64,000 nucleotides of DNA from Serratia proteamaculans (GCF_013337185.1 NZ_SWDE01000001.1:1178001-1242000); one strand, 5' to 3'. Shown: positions 7,863 to 17,872, numbered from the stretch's first letter. Numbers and translations are program-made. The notes: a model not told the origin generated them from the letters alone.

Positions 7863-9056
7863 ATGGATAACACTATGAAAGTCACTCCGCGCCGCCTGGC
7901 GTTTATCCTGATCGGCGCTCTGCTGGTCATACTTGCCCTGGTGGCATTCTTTTTACAAAGCCCCCCGCAAACCGCTTCGGTGACCGCACCGGCTCGTCTG
8001 GGCGATATTGAAAACGCCGTACTGGCCACCGGCAAACTTGATGCAATAGAGCGGGTCAACGTCGGGGCGCAGGTTTCCGGCCAGGTCAAATCCCTGAAGG
8101 TCAAACTTGGCGACAAGGTCACCAAAGGCCAACCTATTGCCGACATCGACGATCTGCCGCAACGCAACGATCTGCGCAACGCCGAAGCCGCGCTGAACGT
8201 CGCCAAGGCGGATTTGCAGGCCAAACAGGCACTGTTGAAACAGGCCGAGTCTCGCTTTAAACGCCAGAAGCGCATGCTGAGTGATGAAGCCGGCTCCCGC
8301 GAAGATTTTGAAACGGCTGAGGCCACGCTCGCCGCCACCCGCGCCGAACTGATCGCGTTGAATGCTCGCATCGTGCAGGCACAGATTGAGGTAGACAAGA
8401 AAAAGGTCGACCTGAGTTACACCCGAATTCTGGCACCGATGGACGGCATCGTCATTGCGGTGATTACTCAACAAGGCCAAACGGTGAACGCCAACCAGAG
8501 CGCCCCCACCATCGTCAAACTGGCGCAGTTGGACGTAATGACCATCAAGGCGCAGATATCCGAGGCCGACATTACCCGCGTTTCACAGGGGCAAAAAGCC
8601 TACTTCACCATTTTCTCCGAACCCGATAAACGTTACGACGCCACGCTGCGCACCGTCGAGCTGGCACCAGAATCAGTGATGAAAGACGATTCTATCTCCG
8701 GTGGCAGTTCGTCCTCCGGCTCCGGTAGCTCCAATGCTTCGGTGTATTACAACGCATTGCTGGACGTCCCAAACCCGGATAACCGGTTGCGGATTGCCAT
8801 GACGGCTCAGGTTTCATTGCTGCTCGGTGAAGCGAAAAACGCGCTGCTGGTGCCGATCCAGGCGGTACATAAAACTGCAGATAATAAACAACAGGTGCAG
8901 GTGCTGACCGGGGACAACCGGTTGGAAATGCGCGAGGTGAAAACCGGCATTACCAATAACGTCGATATTCAAATCCTGTCCGGATTGAAGGCCGGTGAAA
9001 ACGTGGTGCTGGTGCAGGAAAGCACCAGGCCGGGCGAGGAAGGCCTCTCACTGTGA
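7863..9056 (+). CDS. macA: MacA-type periplasmic adaptor of an efflux pump
   Basis: Membrane-fusion subunit linking the ABC transporter MacB to an outer-membrane channel. The 397-residue product has an N-terminal anchor (residues ~12-35), then the MacA-like LATGKLDAIERVNVGAQVSGQV, a long alpha hairpin (~100-185), the lipoyl half YTRILAPMDGIVI, and beta-barrel and membrane-proximal domains. A Gly/Ser-rich insert (about 281-293) interrupts the barrel region and is absent from E. coli MacA as I recall it. A second ATG at 7875 is also possible. The macB start overlaps its stop, so the two are translationally coupled. Confidence 0.88.
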   Translation: MDNTMKVTPRRLAFILIGALLVILALVAFFLQSPPQTASVTAPARLGDIENAVLATGKLDAIERVNVGAQVSGQVKSLKVKLGDKVTKGQPIADIDDLPQRNDLRNAEAALNVAKADLQAKQALLKQAESRFKRQKRMLSDEAGSREDFETAEATLAATRAELIALNARIVQAQIEVDKKKVDLSYTRILAPMDGIVIAVITQQGQTVNANQSAPTIVKLAQLDVMTIKAQISEADITRVSQGQKAYFTIFSEPDKRYDATLRTVELAPESVMKDDSISGGSSSSGSGSSNASVYYNALLDVPNPDNRLRIAMTAQVSLLLGEAKNALLVPIQAVHKTADNKQQVQVLTGDNRLEMREVKTGITNNVDIQILSGLKAGENVVLVQESTRPGEEGLSL

Positions 9057-10993
9057 ACACTATCATTGAGCTGAAAGGTATCGGCCGCACCTACACCAAC
9101 AGCAGCCAGCCGCTGACCGTCCTGAAAAACATTAACCTGAGCATCGCTGCCGGGGAGTTGGTCGCTATCATTGGCGCTTCCGGCTCCGGCAAATCCACGC
9201 TGATGAACATCATTGGCTGTCTGGACGTGCCGGACCAGGGTGACTATTACATCAACGGCCAAAACGCGGCTCATTTATCGCCGGATCAACTGGCCAGGCT
9301 ACGTCGCGAACATATCGGTTTTATCTTTCAGCGTTATCATCTGATGCCGGATATCAGCGCGCTGGGCAACGTCGAGATCCCTGCGATTTACGCCAACAGC
9401 CAGCGAGACCAACGCCGACTGCGTGCGGCACAGCTGTTGGCCCGGCTGGGGCTGGAAGGCCGTGAACACCATAAGCCCGGTCAGCTCTCCGGCGGTCAGC
9501 AACAGCGCGTCAGTATCGCTCGTTCGTTAATCAACGGGGCTGAAATCATCCTGGCAGATGAGCCCACCGGCGCCCTGGACACCCGATCGGGTCAGGAAGT
9601 GCTCGAGATCCTCAGCGAACTTAATCAACGCGGCCATACGGTAGTGATCGTCACTCACGATATGAAGGTGGCGCAGCACGCACAGCGCATCATCGAATTG
9701 CAGGACGGCGAGATCGTCGCCGACAGTGGCCGTAAATCCGCGCGTCCTCTGCCGGTGATGAAAAAGACCCCGCCGATTGCTCAAGGCTACTGGCAGAGCC
9801 TGCTCGATCGCACTCGCGAATCGTTACAGATGGCGCTGAAGGCCATGAATGCCCATCGCTTGCGTACCGCATTGACCATGACCGGCATCATTTTCGGTAT
9901 TGCTGCGGTGGTGACGGTGGTCGCGCTGGGTGAAGGTGCCAAACAGCGCACGCTGGAGAGTATTAAAAGCCTGGGTACCAACGTGGTCAGCATCTACCCC
10001 GGCCGTGATTTCTTTGATGATGCCATCGACAGCATCCGCACTCTGGTACCGGCGGATGCCGACGCGCTGGCCCGCCAAAGTTTTGTCGATAGCGTCAGCC
10101 CTGAGGTCACGGCCTCAGACAGTATCCATTTTCGCAGTAAATCGGCCAACGCGTCGATCACTGGTGTTGGACGCGATTATTTACGCGTTAACGGCCTCAC
10201 TCTGCTGCAAGGTCGCAATTTCCAGGATGACCGCAACGCCCTGCAGGAAGTAATCATTGACGAAAACGCACGTCAGTCGTTGTTCGGTGATTTCGGCGTA
10301 GAGCCACTGGGCCAGATCGTGTTTCTTGGCGCCGTACCGGCCCGGGTAATTGGCGTGGTGCAAAGTAACCAGGACTCGGCCCCCAACCGCATCAGAGTGT
10401 GGATGCCCTATACCACCGTCATGTACCGCATGGTGGGTCAAACCAAGCTGAGCAGCATCAGCGTAAGGTTGAAAGATGACGTTGCCAACGAAGCCGCTGT
10501 CGCCGCCATTAACCAGTTGCTGACCCAGCGTCACGGCGTTAAAGACTTTATGTTGTTCAACCTCGATAAATTCCGTAAGTCGATCGAACGAACTTCGATG
10601 ACTCTCAGCCTGCTGATCCTGATGGTGGCCTCAATTTCCCTGATCATCGGCAGCCTCGGCGTGATGAACATCATGCTGGTCTCGGTGACCGAACGGACGC
10701 ATGAAATCGGTGTGCGTATGGCCGTCGGCGCACGTCGCAGCGACATTATGCAGCAATTTATGATCGAGGCGGTGCTGGTCTGCCTGATCGGTGGCGTACT
10801 GGGCATTTTACTGTCTTTCGCCGCCGGCTCGCTGTTTACCCTGCTGGCGGGCGGTATGCTCACCGCCATCTATTCCTGGCAGGCCGCCGCCGTGGCCTTC
10901 TGCTGCTCCACTCTGATCGGCATGATCTTCGGTTATCTCCCGGCCCGCAAAGCGGCGCGGATGGATCCGGTCATTTCACTGGCCAGCGAGTAA
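9053..10993 (+). CDS. macB: MacB-type ABC efflux transporter
   Basis: Fused ATPase and permease (646 residues) that works as a dimer with MacA; known MacB substrates include macrolides and some peptides, heme precursors or siderophores. The N-terminal domain carries Walker A GASGSGKST (about 43-51), signature LSGGQQQR, Walker B IILADEPTGALD and a switch histidine (VIVTHD). Then comes one membrane span (~275-300), a large periplasmic domain, and three C-terminal spans with the FtsX-like motif ERTHEIGVRMAVGARR. It starts at GTG 9053, overlapping the macA stop (GTGA). Confidence 0.92.
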   Translation: MNTIIELKGIGRTYTNSSQPLTVLKNINLSIAAGELVAIIGASGSGKSTLMNIIGCLDVPDQGDYYINGQNAAHLSPDQLARLRREHIGFIFQRYHLMPDISALGNVEIPAIYANSQRDQRRLRAAQLLARLGLEGREHHKPGQLSGGQQQRVSIARSLINGAEIILADEPTGALDTRSGQEVLEILSELNQRGHTVVIVTHDMKVAQHAQRIIELQDGEIVADSGRKSARPLPVMKKTPPIAQGYWQSLLDRTRESLQMALKAMNAHRLRTALTMTGIIFGIAAVVTVVALGEGAKQRTLESIKSLGTNVVSIYPGRDFFDDAIDSIRTLVPADADALARQSFVDSVSPEVTASDSIHFRSKSANASITGVGRDYLRVNGLTLLQGRNFQDDRNALQEVIIDENARQSLFGDFGVEPLGQIVFLGAVPARVIGVVQSNQDSAPNRIRVWMPYTTVMYRMVGQTKLSSISVRLKDDVANEAAVAAINQLLTQRHGVKDFMLFNLDKFRKSIERTSMTLSLLILMVASISLIIGSLGVMNIMLVSVTERTHEIGVRMAVGARRSDIMQQFMIEAVLVCLIGGVLGILLSFAAGSLFTLLAGGMLTAIYSWQAAAVAFCCSTLIGMIFGYLPARKAARMDPVISLASE

Positions 10994-10996
10994 CTT

Positions 10997-12361
10997 ATGA
11001 AAATTTTATCCCCCCTGGCGTTATGCCTCGCCGCCCTGCTCAGCACCGGCTGCGGTAATGCGTTGAAAAGCGAATATCAGCCTCCGAAGGTAGACTATCC
11101 GACCCAATGGCAGCCCGGTGCCGATGCCGCTACGTCAGTCCCTTTTTCCTGGCGGGACTTCCACGATCCTCAGCTAGACCACTGGCTACAGCAGGTCATG
11201 CTGGCTAATAACGATCTGGCCGCCGCCGCGTTGCGCGTCTATCGCGCCCAGTTGGCGGCCCAACGGGTCGACATCGGCACCGCTCCCAGCGTAAACGCAA
11301 CGCTCAATACCGGCGCCAGCAGGCCCCTTTCCGATTCATCCCCCTGGAATAAAAACAGCAGCGCCAACCTCGGCGTCAGCTATGAGGTCGATCTGTGGGG
11401 CAAACTGGCACGACAGCGCGACGCCGCAGAATGGGCCAGTCAGGCAACCCAACAAGATTTGCAAAGTGCGCGCTTGGCATTGCTCGCCAACGCCAGCAAA
11501 AATTACTGGCGCCTCGGTTTTATCAATCAACGGATCGGCGTCAGTCAGCAAAATATCGCTTACTCCCGGCAGACCTTACAGTTGGTCAATGCCCGCTACC
11601 GTGCCGGCAGCATCTCTTCACTGGACGTGGTGGATGCCGAGCAGAATCTGATCAATCAGGAGAGCAGCCATCTGGCGCTGTTGCGTGAACGTCAGCAAGC
11701 GTTGAACGAACAAACGGTGTTACTGGGTGCGCCACCGGGCAAGGCTCTGGTCGAACCCGCCCGCTTGCCCAGCGGCCCGCTGCCGCAAATCAATGCCGGT
11801 ATCCCGGTCAACGTGCTGCGCCATCGGCCGGATATCAGCGCCAAAGAACTGCGGTTGCGTGAAGCGCTGGCCAACGTCGATGTGAAACGAACAGAGTACT
11901 ATCCGGCGTTCAGCCTGACCGGTTCATTGGGTGCCAGCAGTACCGCCTTGCTCGAATTTTTGCGCAACCCGTTGGCCTCGGTGGGGGCGGGGTTGTCGCT
12001 GCCGTTCCTTGAATGGCGGCAGATGGATGTTGATATCAAAATTGCCCGCAGTGACTATGAGCTGCAGGTACTGGAATTCAAGCAGGCGCTGTATAAAGCC
12101 ATGGCCGATGTGGACGATGCCTTGTCGTTGCGTAGCCAATTGATAGCTCAGGAAAAACATTTGCAGGCCTCGTTGGCGTTGGCACGCAAATCTGAACGCC
12201 TGAATGAAAGCCGCTACCGGCAAGGCGCCGTCCCAATCAACTTCTGGCTGGATGCACAAAACCGCCGCAGGCTGGCAGAACAGGCGCTGGATGAAAACCG
12301 TTTTAGCCAATATCAAAACCTGGCACAACTCTACCTGGAATTCGGCGGCTCAACTCAATAA
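10997..12361 (+). CDS. Outer-membrane efflux lipoprotein (OprM/NodT type)
   Basis: TolC-like channel partner for the MacAB pair, 454 residues. The signal peptide ends in a lipobox (LLSTGCGN), so Cys19 is probably lipidated. It has the duplicated outer-membrane-efflux domain, with the family motifs YEVDLWGKLARQRDAAEWA and HRPDISAKELRLREALANV. The start is three bases after the macB stop, and a strong terminator follows, so all three genes form one operon. E. coli macAB uses the unlinked tolC; here a dedicated channel is encoded, as in the pseudomonad pvdRT-opmQ pump. Confidence 0.9.
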   Translation: MKILSPLALCLAALLSTGCGNALKSEYQPPKVDYPTQWQPGADAATSVPFSWRDFHDPQLDHWLQQVMLANNDLAAAALRVYRAQLAAQRVDIGTAPSVNATLNTGASRPLSDSSPWNKNSSANLGVSYEVDLWGKLARQRDAAEWASQATQQDLQSARLALLANASKNYWRLGFINQRIGVSQQNIAYSRQTLQLVNARYRAGSISSLDVVDAEQNLINQESSHLALLRERQQALNEQTVLLGAPPGKALVEPARLPSGPLPQINAGIPVNVLRHRPDISAKELRLREALANVDVKRTEYYPAFSLTGSLGASSTALLEFLRNPLASVGAGLSLPFLEWRQMDVDIKIARSDYELQVLEFKQALYKAMADVDDALSLRSQLIAQEKHLQASLALARKSERLNESRYRQGAVPINFWLDAQNRRRLAEQALDENRFSQYQNLAQLYLEFGGSTQ

Positions 12362-12369
12362 TCCCCCCC

Positions 12370-12397
12370 AGCCTGGCGTCTGCGCCAGGCTTTTTTT
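12370..12397 (+). terminator. Terminator of the macAB-channel operon
   Basis: AGCCTGGCG and CGCCAGGCT form a 9 bp stem around TCTG, followed by TTTTTT. Confidence 0.93.
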
Positions 12398-12766
12398 CAG
12401 CCGCAGAACGCATTAATTTTGCCGGTTTTTACCGCAGTTCTTCCTATACTTAACCCACCCCCCCACCAGACAAAAAACCATCAACATGCACAATAGTTAA
12501 TCTATTTATGCGCTAAATCGGTGCAAATTCATTAGATAAACTGCTAAATTTGATCGCCGCAAGATATAACGTTAAGCTATAGATGCAAAATAATTAGTCA
12601 CCTAAATGACATATTCCCGGTGAAAATTGAAACATTACGTGATTCGCATCACACAAAAAATGGCAATGGCTGGTCTCTGCGCATAGCACATAGATTAACC
12701 AAACTGATAACTGGGCAGAAGGATCGCGAATTCACGTACGACTAAAATTGATTAAGGGATGATTAT
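12398..12766 (+). promoter_or_regulatory. proP control region
   Basis: Gene-free, AT-rich stretch of about 370 bases ahead of proP. In E. coli proP has two promoters, one CRP-repressed and osmotically induced and one RpoS/Fis-dependent. Here a good CRP-like site is seen at 12638-12653. The ribosome site AAGGGATGATT precedes the ATG. I cannot place the start points with confidence. Confidence 0.6.
12638..12653. promoter_or_regulatory. CRP-like binding site
   Basis: CGTGATTCGCATCACA fits TGTGA-N6-TCACA with one mismatch. It lies about 115 bases ahead of proP, consistent with the known CRP control of the E. coli gene. Confidence 0.6.
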
Positions 12767-14269
12767 ATGAAGTTAAGAAAAAAACGTCATAAGCCGATGC
12801 ATATTAATGACATCACCATTATCGACGACAGCAAGTTGAAAAAGGCTATCACCGCGGCAGCATTGGGCAACGCGATGGAATGGTTCGACTTTGGTGTTTA
12901 TGGCTTCGTGGCCTACGCCCTCGGACAAGTATTTTTCCCTGGCGCCACTCCCGGCGTACAGATGATTGCCGCACTGGCAACCTTTTCCGTTCCCTTCCTG
13001 GTTCGTCCGTTAGGCGGCATCTTCTTTGGTGCGATGGGCGATAAATTCGGTCGTCAAAAAGTCCTCTCCATCACCATCATTATCATGGCGGTGAGCACCT
13101 TCTGTATCGGGCTGATCCCCTCTTACGCTTCGATTGGTATTTGGGCTCCGGTGCTGCTGCTGGTGGCAAAATTGGCGCAGGGCTTCTCGGTCGGTGGTGA
13201 ATACTCCGGCGCGGCAATCTTCGTCGCCGAATACTCCCCAGACCGCAAGCGTGGCTTTATGGGCAGTTGGCTTGATTTTGGCTCGATTGCCGGCTTCGTA
13301 CTGGGTGCCGGTGTTGTAGTGCTGATTTCCAGCATTGTTGGGGAAGTTAACTTCCTCGACTGGGGCTGGCGTATTCCATTCTTCATCGCCGCGCCGTTGG
13401 GCCTGATTGGTCTGTACCTGCGCCATGCGCTGGAAGAAACTCCGGCATTCCAGCAGCACGTGGAAAAAATGGAGAAGGAAGACCGCAACGCTATCGAAAA
13501 CCCGCCAAGGACTTCGTTCAAAGAGATCGCGGCCAAACACTGGAGAAGCCTGTTGGTGTGCGTCGGTATCGTGATTTCGACCAACGTGACCTATTACATG
13601 TTGCTGACCTACATGCCGAGTTACCTGTCGCATAACCTGCACTACTCGGAAGATCACGGCGTTCTGATTATTATCGCCGTGATGATCGGCATGCTGTTCG
13701 TGCAGCCGGTAATCGGCATGACCAGTGACCGTATTGGCCGTAAGCCGTTTATCATTGGCGGCAGCATCGGCCTGCTGGCACTGGCGATCCCGTGCTTTAT
13801 TTTGATCAACAGTAATGTGATTGGTTTGATTTTCGTCGGACTGTTAGTCCTGGCGGTGCTGTTAAACTGCTTCACCGGCGTGATGGCTTCGATTCTGCCG
13901 GCGATGTTCCCAACGCACATTCGTTACAGCGCCTTGGCAATTTCATTCAATATTTCGGTACTGGTTGCCGGTGCAACCCCAACGGTGGCCGCCTGGTTGG
14001 TCGAGTCGTCCGGAAACCTGTATATGCCGGCTTACTACCTGATGATAGTAGCGGTGATCGGTCTCGCCACCGGCCTGTACATGAAGGAAACCGCCAATAA
14101 ACCGCTGCGTGGCGCTACCCCGGCCGCTTCGGACCGCTCGGAAGCCAAAGAGCTGCTGCAGGAGAACTACGACAACATCGAACAGAAAGTCGAAGATATC
14201 AATGAGCAGATCGCCGAGCTGGAAAAGAAAAAACAGACGTTGGTCGACCAGCACCCAAAACTGGACTAA
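12767..14269 (+). CDS. proP: Osmosensory proline/glycine-betaine transporter ProP
   Basis: Proton symporter (MFS) that takes up proline, betaine and ectoine under osmotic stress. The 500-residue product has twelve predicted membrane spans and follows E. coli ProP throughout: LGNAMEWFDFGVYGFVAYALG in span 1, the loop motif GDKFGRQKVL, and YSGAAIFVAEYSPDRKRGF. The C-terminal ~40 residues (AKELLQENYDNIEQKVEDIN onward) form the heptad coiled coil that tunes the osmotic threshold in E. coli. It is a single-gene unit with a terminator. Confidence 0.96.
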   Translation: MKLRKKRHKPMHINDITIIDDSKLKKAITAAALGNAMEWFDFGVYGFVAYALGQVFFPGATPGVQMIAALATFSVPFLVRPLGGIFFGAMGDKFGRQKVLSITIIIMAVSTFCIGLIPSYASIGIWAPVLLLVAKLAQGFSVGGEYSGAAIFVAEYSPDRKRGFMGSWLDFGSIAGFVLGAGVVVLISSIVGEVNFLDWGWRIPFFIAAPLGLIGLYLRHALEETPAFQQHVEKMEKEDRNAIENPPRTSFKEIAAKHWRSLLVCVGIVISTNVTYYMLLTYMPSYLSHNLHYSEDHGVLIIIAVMIGMLFVQPVIGMTSDRIGRKPFIIGGSIGLLALAIPCFILINSNVIGLIFVGLLVLAVLLNCFTGVMASILPAMFPTHIRYSALAISFNISVLVAGATPTVAAWLVESSGNLYMPAYYLMIVAVIGLATGLYMKETANKPLRGATPAASDRSEAKELLQENYDNIEQKVEDINEQIAELEKKKQTLVDQHPKLD

Positions 14270-14286
14270 ATACCGCTCTGCCAATC

Positions 14287-14308
14287 AGCCACCTTCGGGT
14301 GGCTTTTT
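14287..14308 (+). terminator. proP terminator
   Basis: AGCCACC and GGTGGCT form a 7 bp stem around a TTCG tetraloop, followed by TTTT. Confidence 0.9.
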
Positions 14309-14370
14309 ATTGGACTTTTACGCTGGTTTGTTACACTGAGCCAATGAGTTATTCAACGAGGTTTCCACCA

Positions 14371-14505
14371 ATGAGTAAAATGGATTTGCCAATTGTGATT
14401 GGAGTAGCGCTCATGATTGCCGTATGGATAGGCGCAATGTTTAACATTGGTGATATCACCCACAGTCTGGCGCGTGTCTTCCATTGGATAGAAAGCCTTC
14501 GCTAG
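14371..14505 (+). CDS. 44-residue membrane peptide
   Basis: Short protein with one membrane span (LPIVIGVALMIAVWIGAMF) and a polar tail ending HSLARVFHWIESLR. The ATG at 14371 is eight bases after ACGAGG, a good ribosome site; in-frame starts upstream lack one. It is a stand-alone gene between proP and the convergent eptB. The family is not known to me. Confidence 0.62.
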   Translation: MSKMDLPIVIGVALMIAVWIGAMFNIGDITHSLARVFHWIESLR

Positions 14506-14528
14506 CCTGTTACCCGCCCGGCCAAGCC

Positions 14529-14550
14529 AAAAAAAACCGCCTTGCGGCGG
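14529..14550 (-). terminator. eptB terminator
   Basis: Read on the - strand: CCGCC, loop GCAA, GGCGG, then eight Ts. It ends eptB, 21 bases after its stop. Confidence 0.88.
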
Positions 14551-14570
14551 CTGATGGCACTGCTGCTGGT

Positions 14571-16223
14571 TTAGTTAACCTGGCACCAGTTATGCTGTTT
14601 CACTATCCCCCCGTCCGGCGAGGTATAACCGATACAACCCAGAATACTGTCAAACAGTTTCTCGTGGAAGACCGGCGTTTTCGCCTGCTGCAACGCTTTT
14701 AACTGATTGAATGCCGCCTTATGGTCAGGCTGGCTAAGAAACTTGTCAGATGCCCAGACCATAATGGGAATGGTACGCTGCGCCTGCGGTGCATGATCAC
14801 GCGGGGTACCGTGAAAATGCATATTTTCCGAGATCGACTCGCCGTGATCCGAAGCATAAAACACGATGGCATTACGATTACGCAACTGGTTGAAAACCTG
14901 CTCAAGGACGTAATCGGTATACAGCAGGCTGTTGTCGTAAGAGTTAACCATGGATTGCGTAGAGCAAGTGTCGTCAATACCCTGGCATTCCGGCTGGTAG
15001 CGGGCAAAAGCACGAGGATAACGTTCAGTGTACATATAGTGCGAGCCCTTGGTATGCAGGATCACCAAATGCTTGCCCTGCGGGTGACGGTCTAACGAAT
15101 CCTTTAACTCGTCAATCAACGCAATATCATCCACAGGTTTACCGGCATTACGTTTTTCCGCCTGAATACTTTCTCTCAGCGCATAATCATCCGCCTGGGT
15201 TTTGTTATAAAACCAGGCCTCGCTCTGCATTGAAAACAGTTCAGAGGAAAAACCCTGTTTTTTCAGCACGGAAAATACGTTCATTTCCTTTAGGGTCCGC
15301 TCCGGTGCTTCTGACGCGCCGCCTTCACGCACGAACATGCAACGTAACGAGAGCTTGGTTGAGGTATCGCAGGAATAGCCCTGCAGCACCGCAAGGTTGC
15401 TTTCCTTATCCAGATTAGGCGTGTTGTCGCGCTGGTAGCCATAAATGCCCATGTGGTCGCGTCTGGCGCTCTCACCAATCACAAACACCACGTACAAATC
15501 ATTCACGTCTTTTGGCGGTTGATAGGTAAAGTGCGCCGCGGGGTCAAACAGATTATGGCTGTCTTCTGCCTGGCTGTATGAGCTGTAGGTAAACAACCCC
15601 AAGGCAGAGAGCCAGTTGGACGGCGAATAACTGCCGGCCACCACTCCACCATAGCTGGCCATCAACTGATTACTTTCCCGATCGTGACGATCCTGTACCT
15701 GGCCCATTAGCTTCAGGGGTAACCAGCACAGCAGTGCGGCAGTCAGCATAATGCCGCCCTTCTTGCACCACGCCCAACCGTTGCCTTTCTGATATGCAGC
15801 TTCGTGCATCGGGGCCAGCCATATAAACAGCATCGGCAACAGGCTCACCAACACCACCCACACGGCAAAATGCCAGCCCACCGACTCCCTGGACAAGTCA
15901 ACGTCAGTGGTCATCACCGCCGCCAGAATGCCGTAGCCAATATCCACGTGGAATAACACCATGTAGTAGCTGGCGGCCACCGAACTCAGCACCAATAACG
16001 ATGCCAAAACACGGAACAACCTGCGCCCCAAAAACGAGATCAGTAGCGTGATAAAACACACCAGGCAGAAGGCTGCGAGCACCTCAATGCCGATCGACAA
16101 GGCGTTGTCATAATGAAGTTGCTGATAACGGCGGTAAAATATGGGGATATTGAGCAACACACCGAGATAAAAAGCGATAAAGAAAGAGACCTGCAACTGG
16201 GTCCAACGTCGGAACTTCTGCAT
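14571..16223 (-). CDS. eptB: Kdo2-lipid A phosphoethanolamine transferase EptB
   Basis: Inner-membrane enzyme that adds phosphoethanolamine to the outer Kdo of lipopolysaccharide, masking negative charge. The ~550-residue product has five N-terminal spans (to ~170), then a periplasmic sulfatase-fold domain: FVIGESARRDHMGIYGY (metal site), SCDTSTKLSLRC containing the nucleophilic threonine, HTKGSHYMYTERYP, and ASDHGESISENMHFHGTPR. It resembles E. coli EptB (YhjW) more than EptA. I chose the ATG at 16223, which gives a start of the same length as E. coli; the frame stays open to a TTG at 16244. Confidence 0.93.
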   Translation of the reverse strand: MQKFRRWTQLQVSFFIAFYLGVLLNIPIFYRRYQQLHYDNALSIGIEVLAAFCLVCFITLLISFLGRRLFRVLASLLVLSSVAASYYMVLFHVDIGYGILAAVMTTDVDLSRESVGWHFAVWVVLVSLLPMLFIWLAPMHEAAYQKGNGWAWCKKGGIMLTAALLCWLPLKLMGQVQDRHDRESNQLMASYGGVVAGSYSPSNWLSALGLFTYSSYSQAEDSHNLFDPAAHFTYQPPKDVNDLYVVFVIGESARRDHMGIYGYQRDNTPNLDKESNLAVLQGYSCDTSTKLSLRCMFVREGGASEAPERTLKEMNVFSVLKKQGFSSELFSMQSEAWFYNKTQADDYALRESIQAEKRNAGKPVDDIALIDELKDSLDRHPQGKHLVILHTKGSHYMYTERYPRAFARYQPECQGIDDTCSTQSMVNSYDNSLLYTDYVLEQVFNQLRNRNAIVFYASDHGESISENMHFHGTPRDHAPQAQRTIPIMVWASDKFLSQPDHKAAFNQLKALQQAKTPVFHEKLFDSILGCIGYTSPDGGIVKQHNWCQVN

Positions 16224-16455
16224 TATTGATACCATTCTTGCCAAAGTGAATTCATAACCCTTGCCAGATACAGGTTATTGTTGAGAGTTTTCTCTCTCCT
16301 GCTGCTGGAATGGTTATCTGACAGGCAATTTAGGCGGGCGTTGCTGCGGTGGCTGAAATTAATGCTGTTATAGTGTAACAATTCATGTGTGGCGATTTTT
16401 CAGCTTAGCTTCCAGTAACGGCAGCATCCGCCCACCGTTACTGGAATAGTCCATT

Positions 16456-17820
16456 TTATGGCGTCTGCGGTTGCTCATCCGCCACGGCGTTTTGTACTGG
16501 CATCGCCGCCTGATTTTCCTCACGGTATTTTTGCTTATCCCAGGCGCGGAAGAACGGATAGTAAATCGCCATGGAAATCAACAAATTAACCACCTGGATC
16601 ACCGTTCCTGAAATATGACCGCCGGTAGCCAGATAGCCACTAATGAAAATCGGCGTGGTGAACGGCAGGGCAATACCCACCGGAGGTGTTACCAGCCCGG
16701 TAGCCATCGCACTGTAGGTCACGATCACCAGCACCACCGGGGTCAGAATAAACGGCAGGAAGAAGTACGGGTTCATCACCAGCGGGATCCCGAACACCAT
16801 GGGTTCACTGATGTTGAACAGACAGCCCGGCGCGGCGATTTTCCCCAACTGTTTCATCTGCGCGCTACGGCTGCGTAACAGCATAAAGATCACCAGCCCC
16901 AACAGGGCGCCCGTCCCGCCGGGGGCAATCCACAAATCGTAAAATTGCTGGGTAATGATGTGCGGGATCGGCTGATTGGTCTGAAACGCCACCAGGTTTT
17001 CTGACATATTCGCCAGCCACACCGGTTGAATAAACACCAGTACAATGGCGTCGCCATGCAGCCCCAGCGTCCATAGCAGGCCTATCAGAATGACCGAGAA
17101 AATCATCCCCGGCAGCGTTCCCCCCACGTGATGCATCGGGATGCCGATAAGCGTGGCGATCATGGTGTTGATATCGCCAAACGGCGTAGCCTCAACAATC
17201 AAACGCAGCAGCAAAATCACTGCCAGCACGCAGAACCCCGGGATCAGCGCCAGGAAGGATTTGGCTACCGCCGGCGGCACCCCTTCCGGCATGTTGATCA
17301 CCAGATTGCGGTTATGCACGAAACGGTAGATTTCCGTCGATAACAGCGCCACTACGATCGCCACAAACAGCCCCTGGCTACCGATAAAATTCATCGGCAG
17401 CACACCTTTAACAATTTGCTCCGCGGCCCCTTTCACCGGGGCAAACAGCGTATGCTGGGGAATGGTCATGATAAACGCCACCAGCGAAACCGCACCGGTA
17501 CTGAGCGGATCCATCCCACGGTATTTCTCCGCCAGCCGGTAGGCAATGCCAAAGCTGGAGATTATCGCCATGATGTCGTAGGTCGCCTTGACCGGGTACA
17601 GCAATTTATCTCGCCACGCAGCGCCGAATACCTCGCCCATCAGATTGGCGTAGCTGGGGATCGGTAAGTAAGCGAAGATCAGGAAAAATGACCCAATTAA
17701 CATAAACGGCATGTTGAGAATTATGCCGTCTCGCACCGACAGAATATGTTTTTGCCCGGCAATTTTTAACGCCGTCGGCAACACGTAACGTTCCAGAATG
17801 CTATTTAAACCCGCCATCAT
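16456..17820 (-). CDS. PTS sugar permease EIIC, lactose/cellobiose family
   Basis: Membrane channel of a phosphotransferase system for beta-glucosides such as cellobiose or chitobiose. The 454-residue product has about ten spans and family landmarks GLHGDAIVLVF and FNISEPMVFGIPLVMNP. It is the last gene of the operon EIIB-EIIA-GH4-EIIC, 52 bases after the GH4 gene. Two adjacent ATGs (17820, 17817) follow a GGGGGG ribosome site; the exact start is immaterial. Substrate choice among cellobiose, chitobiose and related sugars cannot be read from sequence. Confidence 0.9.
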   Translation of the reverse strand: MMAGLNSILERYVLPTALKIAGQKHILSVRDGIILNMPFMLIGSFFLIFAYLPIPSYANLMGEVFGAAWRDKLLYPVKATYDIMAIISSFGIAYRLAEKYRGMDPLSTGAVSLVAFIMTIPQHTLFAPVKGAAEQIVKGVLPMNFIGSQGLFVAIVVALLSTEIYRFVHNRNLVINMPEGVPPAVAKSFLALIPGFCVLAVILLLRLIVEATPFGDINTMIATLIGIPMHHVGGTLPGMIFSVILIGLLWTLGLHGDAIVLVFIQPVWLANMSENLVAFQTNQPIPHIITQQFYDLWIAPGGTGALLGLVIFMLLRSRSAQMKQLGKIAAPGCLFNISEPMVFGIPLVMNPYFFLPFILTPVVLVIVTYSAMATGLVTPPVGIALPFTTPIFISGYLATGGHISGTVIQVVNLLISMAIYYPFFRAWDKQKYREENQAAMPVQNAVADEQPQTP

Positions 17821-17872
17821 CCCCCCTGCCCGGCAAAGCCGGCCGTCGTGATTGTTATTATGGAATATCGAC

